Position numbers and translations under genes: made by a program. The notes under the pieces were generated by a model. It was given only the letters and a program-made list of their open reading frames with translations, had not been told where the DNA came from and did not search any database. From positions 111,181 through 175,180 of the forward strand of contig JAFLEH010000005.1 of the NCBI GenBank assembly GCA_017301995.1: a stretch of 64,000 bases of DNA, written 5' to 3'. Origin of the DNA: Verrucomicrobiota bacterium (lineage in GTDB: Bacteria > Verrucomicrobiota > Verrucomicrobiia > Verrucomicrobiales > Akkermansiaceae). This document shows positions 32,906 to 44,300 of this stretch, in pieces; positions within the stretch are counted from its first letter, which is position 1; each line of letters opens with the position of its first letter.

Positions 32906-35900
32906 TCAGGTCTGGCTGACTGGCGCAACTTCATTCCATCGGCGCACCGGGCGGAGCAGGTGGCTGCACAAGCCGAACCATGGTTCCGGGAAGACATGGG
33001 CGGTGACGTTGTCTGCCAACCCCTCGGTCATCATTGCATATAGGGTGGCCTGATCATTGAAGACATAGCCCTCAGACTGATAGCGCAAGGCGTGTGTCAG
33101 ATAGTGCGCGCACCATTTATCCATGGCCTCCGTCTCGCCATAGAAGAAGCCTCCGGCGTGACAATATTCGCCATCCCCGCCGTTGTTGGATTGAATCTCG
33201 CGAAGTGATCTCGGCAAGCAGGGGCGAACCTTCGAGTAATGGACTCCCGGTCCCAATTCCGGCCTGTTGAGAAGCTGATAGCAACAATCCTCCCGCAGGC
33301 CAAGCACGTCGAAGATCTTGCCGCAGTCCATCCAGCAGCAATGGGTGGTGTCAATCCAACCGCTGGTGAGCGCATGGCGGATCAGTTCATACTTGGCATG
33401 TTGCACGCAAGAATATTCGGCTATTGTGGTGTTCGGGTGCGCGGTAGGAAAGGAGGCGTTGCGGATTAACTCCTCCACGCGTGTGATTTGACTGAATGCC
33501 CGGAGGCTGTGCCGGCCAACCAACTCCACTCGGGTCGGATGCCGTGTGCCGCTGCGGATTCGCCGCATCAGTTGCGAGTCGTCCTCCGATCCAGCGAAGA
33601 ATACGAGCGGGTTTTCCATCCTTGCGAAATTGACCAGCCACTTGCGATAGGTGGCTCCGGTGCGGATTCCTTCGGCCCCCTTTTGAAACGCTCCGATATC
33701 GAAGAATGCGGAAACGATGGTCGGAATGCGCTCCCTCCGTTTCACAATCCGCAATTCGGCAGCCGGATTGCCCGGCACATTTCTGACCCAAGGCGGTGAT
33801 CCGGCGACCCGCGAGACGAGGCTGGTGGTTCTAGCCTTGTTCACGAGGGTGAGTTCGATGCAGTTGGTCAACACGTGCCCCCGCCTGGTGCCGGACGGCT
33901 CGCAATTGTTAGGGCAGGCGTGAAGGAGTGCGAAATTGTTAGCGATGGCGGCCAGAACCCTGGCGGATTGCGCCGGATCGGCCGGGCGGAGCATGTCATG
34001 GATCTCCAGCACCAGGGTGTGAATTCCGTCGAACCTGAGGTGTTCCAAACCGCAATTCCACTCGCCGCCCTCGCAGTCAATCTTGAGCAGTGCCGTGTCA
34101 GAGGCGGAGATCCTGCCCTCCAGCAGTTCGGGGAGCGGCTTGCACGCCCCTCCATATCCGACGCCCGTGCGACGAAACGTGGAATTTGGGAGCACATCGG
34201 GCAGGACCGCCACCGTGTGATCAAACAGCTCGAATACCGCCTCCGGATGCGACCTGGCGTAGTCGGTCTCGAAACCGATGTCATCCCCGACCCCAATGGT
34301 GAAAATCTTGTTGAAATCAATGCCGGCCGGCACATGATAGCCGCCGTCGGAGTCGGGTCCGTAACGGACGAGTTCGGCGGCCAGTTCGTTTTCAACCAGA
34401 TGCGCAAGCAAGTCAATGGGGTTGGTTCTGTCAATCTCAGGGGGAACCATGTCGTGCAACACCTCCGGGTTGCCCCGCACGGTGCCATGCTGTCCGACCG
34501 AGCGCAGGTAGTGCAGATCGACTCCGTTGCCAGCCGTTCCCACCAGTTCTCCTCCGGGCGTGAGCCTCACCCGGTGCTCGCCAAACCGGATCGTGCCGTC
34601 AAGCCCGACGGTCCAACGCGCCCCGTAACAAACCCGTCCATCCTCGAAAAAGGTCTTCTTGCAGGAGTAAACGCCGTTGTTGTACTGGTCCCATGTTCCG
34701 GCCAGCAGCTTGGCGATTTGCCTGTCTGGAAGGCCAACCTCGGATTCGGAAGTAGTCAGCGGTCGGTAGAACAGCGTGTCGTAATAGTCCGAGCCTTTCA
34801 GGTAGTTCGTGCCCTTCCTGACGACCGCGAACCCAAGCGACCTGAGTCGCTGTTCGATTGCAGCGTTGAAGTGACCTAATGAACTGTCAATGAAATCGTG
34901 GAACTCCACGCTGATTTGGCGGAATCTGCCCAAATCCTCGGCACGGGCGTTGAGCAGCAATTCATATTCGGAACCCTCGATGTCAACCTTGAGAATGTCT
35001 ATCTCTCCCGCGTGGTCCATCAGACCGAGGATGTCCTGAAGCGAGATGGTCTCCACCTTGTGGCGCTGCGGACTTCTGAAATTGTTGAACACCAGCGACC
35101 CGTTGTAAGGAGAATCCGTGTCTTCCGTGAACGGGACTTGGATCCCGCTTCGACCGGCCACCGCCTTGTTGAGCAGCAACCGGTTCGGGCCCGGCCGCAT
35201 CCGTTCGAAATTCGAAACTGCGGCCTCGACCAAAACCGCCGCCCCAATGGGGAACAAGCGGCTGAGTTCATCCGTGAATTCGCCAGTGCAGGCCCCAAGG
35301 TCCACTACGCTCAGGGGACCGTTCCGGAGTAATTCCGCGTTGAGGGTGTGCTCCTTGACCGACACCGTGTCGGCCAATCCGTCGGAACAGGGTTTCCAGT
35401 GGGGCAGCGAACACCCGAGAGCAGGCTGATAGCCTCCTCCGGGAACCGGCCAGGTTCTTGGATAGACAGTGGCGCAATCGGCCAGCCACGCCCCCCACCA
35501 GCCGAAGGTGCTGTTAGCAATCACCATGCCGCGCATGGACTTCATTTCCCGCAGTGTGTCCCGTTCTCCCCCGGAATAGACTCTGGCGGGGAGGATTTTA
35601 CCAAGCTCAGCGATGAGATGGTCCGCGCACCAGGCCGGATCGTCGGAGAACACCACAATCTCCCGGTAATCACCCGGATGGTTGGCCATAATCTGGAGCA
35701 CCCCGGTTGCATAATAGGAGACAGGCAGATTCATGAAGTGACCGGATCTCAGATAGTCGCCGCGCCGCACATGCACGCCGATCGCATCCTGCTTGGCGAC
35801 CGGTCCAAGGATGGCCTGGAGATGCGTCCTGATCCCCTCAAAATGACCGTAGGATTGAAACATCCCACGCAACTCCACCCCAGCCATCAGGGGATTGTTG

Positions 35901-37000
35901 AGGCACCTGTCTGCCGCATCATCGTCCACTTCGCCCAATAGAGCGGCCGGTCCCATCGGCTCATGATGCGCCAATTCCTCCGGCACACCCTGCATTCCGG
36001 CAAGAAGACGGAGGTTGCCCCGCAGCAAGCAGCCGAATTTCAGTTGCAAGTGGAGTCCGTAGGCATATTGAAAGAGCTGGTTGCCCGTGCGGCCAACGGC
36101 GTGGACGAATATGGTCTTGTCCGCCAGTCTGGAACCGGTGGGATGCGCCGTTGCGGGAACCGGGCTAATCTTGTAATAGATCCCACCTGACGGAAAGAAC
36201 GTCTCCGTCCCCCAGTCGAACCAGTCGAAATGCAAACCGCCGCCCGCGACTTCAGTCCATCGCCCGCGGCATGGCGTCGAGCACCGGGCAAGATGACCTG
36301 ACGGATACAACCTGATCCGGTCGTGCCAGCACGGATGGACTGCTTCGATCTCGTCGGGCCGCTCATGCAGTATGGCATGCGCCGCCCGAAGGTGCTCTGG
36401 CTGGCACCAATGGGAGGTGACAATGCCGTTCTCCGGCAGGGGACCGCGCGAACGGTCCCAGCAAAGATTGGTAGTCCCCACGGCACGGGCACCGTGGCTG
36501 ATGGCAGCCTCACCCACAATCACGTCTTCCGCGCCGGTATCAGGCAAACCATGAGAATCAGCAAGTATTCGCACCATGCGCCTGGATAGCAGGTATCCGG
36601 CACCGCCGCTTGGTGATCCCCGGCTCTCTATCATTTCGTTGCCGATCAACTCATGGTCTCCGTCAATCAGCGTGTGGAGCCGGTCTAGCGCGACATAGGT
36701 GTCATCGTCACATTTGAATAACCATTCGAAGTCGCTCAGTGCCAGGGCGGCGGCAAAGAAAGCGCGGACTTTCATCGGCAGGTGATCGTAATCATCTGCT
36801 GCGGCCACAGCCATCACGTCCGGCTCGTCTGCAAGGGGGGCTCCGCCGCCAACAAAGAACCGGCACTCGATTCCTGGCACTGGGCTGGAAAGCCACGTTT
36901 CCCTGACCGCATCGCGCTTCACGCGGTTGGCACGGCAGCTACAAATGCCCACCAGAATGAGCGGAGTGCCCGTTGCAGAATCATCGCGCATTGTTGGCAT
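32906..37000 (-). CDS. multi-domain glycan enzyme: GT31-like, GT11, two FkbM-like, HtrL/YibB-like
   Basis: A 1364-aa protein with five parts. Residues about 10-250 are beta-1,3-galactosyltransferase-like ([21 protein letters not shown] with the metal-binding DDD near 97-100). About 290-530 are alpha-1,2-fucosyltransferase ([24 protein letters not shown] near 408; [12 protein letters not shown] near 494). About 555-745 are an FkbM-type methyltransferase ([22 protein letters not shown]). About 860-1090 are a second, weaker FkbM-like domain ([11 protein letters not shown] near 970). About 1090-1364 are HtrL/YibB-like ([12 protein letters not shown]). AAGGAC lies upstream of the ATG. It probably builds and methylates a surface glycan, together with the glycosyltransferase upstream. 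Confidence 0.8.
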   Translation of the reverse strand: MPTMRDDSATGTPLILVGICSCRANRVKRDAVRETWLSSPVPGIECRFFVGGGAPLADEPDVMAVAAADDYDHLPMKVRAFFAAALALSDFEWLFKCDDDTYVALDRLHTLIDGDHELIGNEMIESRGSPSGGAGYLLSRRMVRILADSHGLPDTGAEDVIVGEAAISHGARAVGTTNLCWDRSRGPLPENGIVTSHWCQPEHLRAAHAILHERPDEIEAVHPCWHDRIRLYPSGHLARCSTPCRGRWTEVAGGGLHFDWFDWGTETFFPSGGIYYKISPVPATAHPTGSRLADKTIFVHAVGRTGNQLFQYAYGLHLQLKFGCLLRGNLRLLAGMQGVPEELAHHEPMGPAALLGEVDDDAADRCLNNPLMAGVELRGMFQSYGHFEGIRTHLQAILGPVAKQDAIGVHVRRGDYLRSGHFMNLPVSYYATGVLQIMANHPGDYREIVVFSDDPAWCADHLIAELGKILPARVYSGGERDTLREMKSMRGMVIANSTFGWWGAWLADCATVYPRTWPVPGGGYQPALGCSLPHWKPCSDGLADTVSVKEHTLNAELLRNGPLSVVDLGACTGEFTDELSRLFPIGAAVLVEAAVSNFERMRPGPNRLLLNKAVAGRSGIQVPFTEDTDSPYNGSLVFNNFRSPQRHKVETISLQDILGLMDHAGEIDILKVDIEGSEYELLLNARAEDLGRFRQISVEFHDFIDSSLGHFNAAIEQRLRSLGFAVVRKGTNYLKGSDYYDTLFYRPLTTSESEVGLPDRQIAKLLAGTWDQYNNGVYSCKKTFFEDGRVCYGARWTVGLDGTIRFGEHRVRLTPGGELVGTAGNGVDLHYLRSVGQHGTVRGNPEVLHDMVPPEIDRTNPIDLLAHLVENELAAELVRYGPDSDGGYHVPAGIDFNKIFTIGVGDDIGFETDYARSHPEAVFELFDHTVAVLPDVLPNSTFRRTGVGYGGACKPLPELLEGRISASDTALLKIDCEGGEWNCGLEHLRFDGIHTLVLEIHDMLRPADPAQSARVLAAIANNFALLHACPNNCEPSGTRRGHVLTNCIELTLVNKARTTSLVSRVAGSPPWVRNVPGNPAAELRIVKRRERIPTIVSAFFDIGAFQKGAEGIRTGATYRKWLVNFARMENPLVFFAGSEDDSQLMRRIRSGTRHPTRVELVGRHSLRAFSQITRVEELIRNASFPTAHPNTTIAEYSCVQHAKYELIRHALTSGWIDTTHCCWMDCGKIFDVLGLREDCCYQLLNRPELGPGVHYSKVRPCLPRSLREIQSNNGGDGEYCHAGGFFYGETEAMDKWCAHYLTHALRYQSEGYVFNDQATLYAMMTEGLADNVTAHVFPEPWFGLCSHLLRPVRRWNEVAPVSQT

Positions 37001-37030
37001 GGGTTGTCCTTTATGGTGGGGATTCAGTGC

Positions 37031-38077
37031 CTATTCCGGCATTTTCGCAATTTCTTCCAACACCTCATGCCAGCTCGCAACGGACGATTCCAAGCCTCCC
37101 AGTTCGAGCCCGCGGAGCCGGGCGGCCTCGGCCATGTCGGCGCGCAGGTTGGGCTCGTAGGCCATCCGGCTGGCATGATAGATGAAGTCGCGCGTGTGTC
37201 GGCACAGCCAGCCGGTCTTGCCGTGCTCGACCATGCGCTGCCACCCGCCACGGTCATCCACGACCAGCACACTGCCGCTGGCCATCGCCTCGAAACCGAT
37301 CCGCGGCCAGTTCTCGGTGGTGTCGCTGGGCTGTAGCACGATCTCGCAGTGCCGGTAAAATTCCTGCTGGGAAACCTCGTTGTGGTCGCGGGCGGTCCGA
37401 ATCCAGGAAAACGGTTTGCCGATTTTGCCCTCGCTGCGCCGGTCGAAGCCGAGAAACAACCCGCGCTTCCATTTGGGAGCTACGAAATACTCGTAGATAT
37501 GCAGCGTGTCGCGGGCGAACTTGTCCGCATCCTGCCGCGAAATCCTCCCGCAACCGAAGAACTCGGACTCGCGCGATGCGATGAACGGAAACCGGCCGAC
37601 GTCGAAATGCGGGGCGAAAGTTAGATAGCGGATCTCCGGATCGGGGTTGAGCGCCGAGAGTTCCGCCATGTGCCTGATCCTGACATCCTCGTTTTGATAG
37701 AGAAACATGCCGATGAGTCCTCTGGACATCGCCTCACGCTCCTTCTCAAACAGCCACGTCATGCAGTTGATGAACACCGTGCGGCGCGTGCGCTCGCGGA
37801 TGAGCGGCAGCGCGGCAAGAAATTCGGCGTTGCAGAATCCAAGCACCGGATCGCCGGGGCTGACCGCGCTCCAGTCGCCGGACTCGTGGATGGTGACGCC
37901 AAGACCGCACATTTCCTGATAGAGCGGCTCGCCGCGCCAGCCGCCGTTGGTCGGAACCAGATGCACATCAAGGCCCATGTGTCTCCACGCGAGGATCTGG
38001 TGATGCAGTTCGGTGCCCGCCCCGCCGTAAAGGCCGGGGAAGCCGTTGACAAACAATCGTGGAATCGGAAGCGCCAT
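37031..38077 (-). CDS. glycosyltransferase, family 4-like
   Basis: A 348-aa protein with a GT-B appearance. The N-terminal part begins RLFVNGFPGLYGGAGTELHH, a glycine-rich acceptor-side loop. The C-terminal part has EIVLQPSDTTENWPRIGFEA, the E-x7-E-type donor-binding motif, then MASGSVLVVDDRGGWQRMV. No signal peptide or membrane helix is seen. It is 30 bp upstream of the multi-domain glycan enzyme on the same strand, so both probably work on one polysaccharide or glycoprotein. The 265 bp up to the divergent Rhs gene hold the promoters and a direct repeat GTGAAAAGAGC. Confidence 0.8.
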   Translation of the reverse strand: MALPIPRLFVNGFPGLYGGAGTELHHQILAWRHMGLDVHLVPTNGGWRGEPLYQEMCGLGVTIHESGDWSAVSPGDPVLGFCNAEFLAALPLIRERTRRTVFINCMTWLFEKEREAMSRGLIGMFLYQNEDVRIRHMAELSALNPDPEIRYLTFAPHFDVGRFPFIASRESEFFGCGRISRQDADKFARDTLHIYEYFVAPKWKRGLFLGFDRRSEGKIGKPFSWIRTARDHNEVSQQEFYRHCEIVLQPSDTTENWPRIGFEAMASGSVLVVDDRGGWQRMVEHGKTGWLCRHTRDFIYHASRMAYEPNLRADMAEAARLRGLELGGLESSVASWHEVLEEIAKMPE

Positions 38078-38342
38078 GGCAAGTTGGACAGGGTCCGCCC
38101 GCCCATGCCGGGATCGGGCTTGCGGAACAGATCTACCTGAAATCGAACCGCAGGCAAGTGAAAAGAGCTACAGTGAAAAGAGCGGCGGCTGAAAATGTCC
38201 ATCCGAAGACAGGCCTCCTGAATGTTGGCTTGGTCGGGGGCGGCATGATCCGACCAATTCAGCGACTGCAAATATTTTTCAGAAAATTCCTTGACAAATC
38301 CGTCGGTCGGGCCAGCTTGGCATCGACTTACCCTTTGGCCTT

Positions 38343-41300
38343 ATGAGTTCCTCCGATTCTCCCTCGTCCGATTCCGCGAGTTCCTCGGACTCCGCTTCGT
38401 CTTCCGGCAGCTACAGTTCATCGTCGTCGGATTCTTCCGGTTCCTCCTCCTCGGGTTCGTCGTCATCCTCCTCGTCGTGGCCGGTGTTTGATTATCTGGG
38501 CGCCTATCAATGCGAGTGTGGCGAGGAGTGCTACGGCGGAGTGACAGTCACCGAGCCGCTGGAACTTCCGTCCGGCGGGACGCAGGGAGGGTTCGATCCC
38601 TCGCTGGGCCTGCCGCTGGTTTCGGGCATCGGCCTGCCTCCGCAGGCGGGGGCGCGGCTGCCGCTGGACACCGGACTGGTTTATGATCCGACGGGCGGCG
38701 CGGCGGGTGCCGGTTTTGGAGGTTCCTGGTTGTGCGGAGGGTTGGCGGGGCTGGTGGGTCCAAGCGGATCCAGCCCTGCGTCCGCGCCAGTTTACTACCG
38801 AGGTCCAAACCGTGCGGTGGCATTCGATTTCAACGCGGCGGGCGGAACCTACACGACCCGCTATTTCAGCCTGCTGACGCTCGCATGGTCCGGCGGTGGA
38901 TCATCGTCTGACAGTTCATCGTCTGGCAGCTCATCGTCTGGCAGCTCATCGTCTGGCAGCTCATCGTCTGACAGTTCATCGTCTGACAGTTCATCGTCTG
39001 ACAGTTCATCGTCTGACAGTTCATCGTCTGACAGTTCATCGTCTGACAGTTCATCGTCTGACAGTTCATCGTCTGACAGTTCATCGTCTGGCAGCTCATC
39101 GTCCGAAAGTTCATCGTCTGGCAACTCCTCGTCTGGCAGTTCATCGTCCTCATGCGGGGCTGCCGGCTACCGTCTGCTGGAACCCTGTGGGCGGGTAGTC
39201 TGCTTCAGCACGGACGGAGTGGTCCGCTCGGTGGCCGGAAGTTGCAGCAATGTGATGAACTTTTCGTATGGCGGCGACGGCAAGCTCCAGCGGATCGACG
39301 TGGACCTGTCCGGCGGCTCGAACAGCTATGTTTACACCTGGAGCGGCGGCAGGATCACGGAGGTGGTGTACAGCGTGGGAACCCGGCCGGTGCGCAGGCT
39401 GGTGTACGGATATTCGATCTCGGGCGGCAACCTGGAGACGATCATGGAGTTTGAGAACACCGCAGCGACCGGCGGTCCCGAGTGGAGTTCGCAGCCGATT
39501 TCTGCAATCCGGTATTCCTACCATGCCGACGGACGGCTTCGGCATGTGGTCGGACCGGAACAATGGCGGCAGATGAAGGCCAACAACCCGACCACTACCC
39601 CCGACCCGGCCACCGCCCCGGCCAACGATCTCAACGAATATGCCTCGGCCGAATACGAATACACATCCGGGCGGGTTTCCAGGATGTATAAGAACGGCCG
39701 TTCCGTCGTCTATGAAATGTCCTATGAAACCAATTCGCCGGGCACCACATCCCTCAACGCGTGGACACGCCGCACCCGTGTCAGTGTCACGGGCGTAGCT
39801 GTTCGGGATTACTATTACAACCGGATAGGGCAGTTGATGCTGGCCCGGGTGGAGGATCCAGCCGAGATGCCCGCCAAGGTCTGGAACCGCCTTTATCAGC
39901 AGTTTCAGGAAGGCAGCGGTCGGCTGGTGCGCTCCGCCGGGGCTGCTGCCATCGCCACGGTGAACGAATCGACGGCTGGCTTGGTTACGCTCAGATCCGG
40001 CGCGGGAATGATCACCGACTACGGCTATGACGGCACGGGGCGGCGGGCTTCGACAATCATCCGGAAGGGGACCGGCGGGGCGGATGTGCCTCAGAGCGCC
40101 ACCACCTACGAGGCGCGGCCCACTTCGCTCGGCACGATCTATCTGCCAGCCAGCCGGACGATCTATCGCAACGGCACAGGGACCAGCACCGACGCGATCA
40201 CAACCTCCTTCGTTTACAGCGGCTGGTTCGCCGACAGTTTCCAATACCGCTATCGCACCACCAAACTGCCGGCCGTTCCCGTTGAGGAAAACGGCAGCGG
40301 CGTTTCCAACAACACGGTGGACGAGTTCAACTCGCGCGGGTTCCGCGTCGCCACCACAGATGAGGGTGGCACCGTAACGGAATTCACCTATGACGAGGCC
40401 AAGGGCGGCATGACCAGCATGAAGCAGGACGCGGGTCATATGAACCTTGTGACCGACTACGTCATCGACGACCTTGGCCGCGAGGTGCTGACCCTCGGTC
40501 CGACACATGAGATAGACATCAGCGGCACGCCGACTGACATCCGCACGGCGGTTTGGACCTATTACAAGGACGCGCAGGCGGAGCGGAGGACTTTCAGCGG
40601 CTACCGCAGTGCCGCAGGCGACCGAATCGTCGGACCGGTGACCATCACCCGCGCCTGTGTCGCCCCTCCCTCCGGCTATTCCGGCTGGGGGCAGTCAGAG
40701 ACCATTGACGCAGTTTACTCCCCAACCGAATCCGAGCCCCCCATCCCATCTCCCGACAAAACCTTTGACCAAAGTACTTGGCTGCGCTGGCAGCTCGCGC
40801 TCACCGACAAATCTTCCCTGGTCAAGGAGCGGCGGACCTATTTCCACATTCCGGACACCGGCTACGGAACACAAGACGTGGACTACGCGCGGACTCTCAT
40901 CAGCTATGACGCTTTGGGAAGGGCCGACCAAACCACGGACCCCGACGACACCATCGACAGAACCACCTTCAATGCCATCGGCTGGCCGCTTGTTCAGGAG
41001 GTTGGGATTGTCGGAGCCAATGCGATGACGACCGTCAGGATCAATGACTTTGACGACAGCGGCAACCTTACCCGGGCCTCCCTTCCCGTTGACGGCAGCA
41101 CCTCCAACAACCGCGTCACCGATTTCGAATACGACTGGCGCAACCGTCTGGAAAAACGAACCACAAAGGTCGAGAAGGACGATGGCTTCCCAACTTCCAG
41201 CAGCTCGTCTTCGTCATCCGGTGACGGCTTGTGGACGCTCATCACCGTCAACACCTATGACAACCTCAATCAGGTCGTCGAGGTGTCCGATTACCACACG

Positions 41301-44300
41301 AGCTACACCATCTCCAGTCCCGTAACAAACCGGACCGGCTATCGTACCTCATCGTATGACCCTCTGGGCAGAACCTGGAAATCCGCGGTTTATGCGGTGG
41401 CTTCCAATGGCGTTGCCAGCAACCCGCAGGTTTCCAAAACCTGGTACACCGCTACCGGCCGGGTAGCCCGCAGCGCGCCTTCCGGCAGCAAACTCTTCAC
41501 CGCCACCGCCTACGACGCCGTGGGGCGGGCCGTGAAAACCTTCGCCGCCTACGAACCCGTCTCGTCCTCGTCAAGTTCCAGCAGCAGTTCCAGCAGCGGT
41601 TCTCCGGACTACAACCCTGCGGATGTGTCCGACGCCGTCGTAATGGAGCAGCGGAAGATGGAATGGGACCGGGCGGGAAACTCCATCGCAACGATCACCC
41701 GCCAGCGACTCGACACCCTGCCAGACACCACGTTGGGCTGCCTGACCGCCGAAATGGCCCGCACCACCTATGTGGCAAGCTATCCGGACGCTTTGGGGCG
41801 CGTTTTCGCCACCGCCGACTACGGGACCAGCGACTGCGCCACCTGCGTCAACGGCAGCGGCGGATGGACCCGCCTGCGAACGGTTCCGCCACGTTCGGAT
41901 ACCGTGTTGGTCAACTCGACCGTCTTCGACACCGCCGGCAACCCCGTCACGCAAACAGCGCCCGACGCGATCATCACCAACAGCGCCTTCGACGCGGCCG
42001 ACCGCAGGACCACTCTGATGGAAGACTGGTCGGCGCCCGACAGCGCAACCCGCACGACTCGCTACGAATACACCCCCGCCGGTGCGCTGGCGAAGCTACT
42101 GAGCGATAACCCAGCCACCGGCACGCAGACCACCGAGTGGATTTACGGTGTGACCATCGGCCAGGGATCAGCACTCAACAGCAACCGGCTTCTGCGAGAG
42201 AAGATCTATCCCGGTGGTGGCGGCGACCGCGTTACCTACACCTACAACTGCCAGGGTCAGCCGATCACGATGACCGACCAGAACGGCACCGTCCACGCCT
42301 ACTCATATGACAAGCTCGGAGCCCCGCTTGCCGACACGGTGACCACCTTCGGTTCCGGCGTGGCCACGACGGTAGGCAGGTTGGAAACCGGCTATAACGA
42401 ACGGCGGCTGAGGGTGCGCGCCACCTCGGCCAACGCATCCGGCACCGTCGTTCTCAACGAGGTCGCCTGGGGCTACAACGATTTCAACCAGCCGACCACC
42501 GAGTGGCAGGAACACGGCGCTCATGCCGCCACTGGCAGTCCGAAGGTCCAATACACTTACGCTTCCGGCGGCGATAACACGATCCGGCCCACCGGCATCA
42601 CCTATCCGGACGGCGCGACCATGATCGCCACCGATTACACCTCAGCCCAGGCCTCGGCGCTGAGTCGGCCCGACCGGATCAGCCAATCCGGTTCCGCCAT
42701 CGCATCGTGGAAGTATCTCGGGCTCGGCACGGTGGTGGACAGGGGAATCCACCATGCCTCCGCCACCATTGCCGAGCAGACCCTTGGCACGGCTGCCGCA
42801 GGCTATCCCGGCATTGACCGCTTCGGGCGTCTGGTGGAAACCCTCTGGCACCACAGCGGCACCGACCAGGTCCACACCCAATACGGGCGCAACCGTTCCG
42901 GCGGCATCGTCTGGCAGCGCAACACGCTCGCCCATGCCCTCACCCCTGCCGTAGCCACCGAGGACAGCTATTATTGGTACGACGGACTGCGGCAGGTTAC
43001 CAGGCACGACCGCGGGGATCTCACCGGCAACCCTTACAACGGAGTGGTCGCCACCACGCGCCAACAGAAGGAGACATTCTACTTCGACCAAACCGGCAAC
43101 TGGAGCAACACGACCTCGGAAAGCCCTTGGCTCGATCAGAACCGGACCCACAATGTCGCCAATCAAATCATCTCGTTCAACGCCCCCACCGGCGTAATCC
43201 AGCCACAGTTCGACGAGGCTGGAAACATGACCGTGATGCCCCGGCCCGGTGCCTGGGATTCCGGCCTCGCCTGCACATGGGACGCGTGGAACCGGCTTGT
43301 CAGCGTGCGCTCCAGCACCGGTTCTTCCAGTTCATCGGATTCAAGCTCATCGGAATCCTCGTCGTCTGGTTCCAGTTCGTCAGAGTCATCTTCCTCGGAA
43401 TCGTCGTCTTCCGGTTCGGCCTCCTCCGGCTCGTCATCGGAATCGTCATCAAGTTCCGGTTCCTCCTGTGTGGATGCGACCTATCAATACGACGCGCTGA
43501 CCCGGCGGATCGTTACCGAGACCGCCGCCGAGACCCGCCACTTCTATTTCAACAGCCAATGGCGGGCCATTGAGGAACGCGTGTCCGGCGCGGTCAAGGC
43601 GCAATACGTCTGGAATCCTGCCGACCGCTGGGACCTCATCCGCCGCAAGCGCTCCTCCACCGGCACCCCCGACGAGATCCGCTTCGTGCTGCGGGATTAT
43701 CTCGATCCCGCCGCCATCATCAACGAATCCGGCACCGTCACCGAACGCTATCGCTACGACGCCTTCGGACCGGTCACGGTTCTCGCACCCGACTTCAGCG
43801 TCCGCGCCAACAGCGGGTGCGGCTGGAACTTCCTCTATCATGCGGAGTTCATCGACGCCCTAACCGGACTTTATAACTACGGGTATCGCTATTACCACCC
43901 CGGTCTCGGACGGTGGACGTCGCGGGATCCGATTGGGGAGAGAGGCGGACTCAACCTTTTCGCGTTCGTCGGAAATGATGGCGTAAACTCAGTTGACCTT
44001 CTTGGCGAATGGGGACTTCCTGCTCCGAGTCGGTATATCCCTCACCCGGACCCCTCCAGACGCTACTATAGAAACAAAGATGGTGTGATAATTAAGAGAC
44101 ATGTGCGTGAGATCAATCCCTGGTTTGGTGAGAGATACATAGATCATGACGATGTATGGGAGCGTCCGGCTGGGAGTTTGGATCCGGTGATCATCAATGA
44201 CGAAGGAAAGCCGGTTGATTCCCCGAGGAGCATTGAAGTGGGGCAGGCTCTGATCAATCAATTTGATGGAATGACACAAGAAGCAGGGATTCAAGTCACG

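Noticed and set aside
38901-39150. Possible CRISPR array
   Set aside because: The units are contiguous 15-mers without unique spacers and stay in frame with the Rhs protein. No cas gene is present.
38861-39153. Frames on the minus strand made of DELSD or MNCQT repeats
   Set aside because: They are produced by the 15-bp tandem repeat of the Rhs gene read on the other strand; the plus-strand frame is the one that continues into Rhs sequence on both sides.
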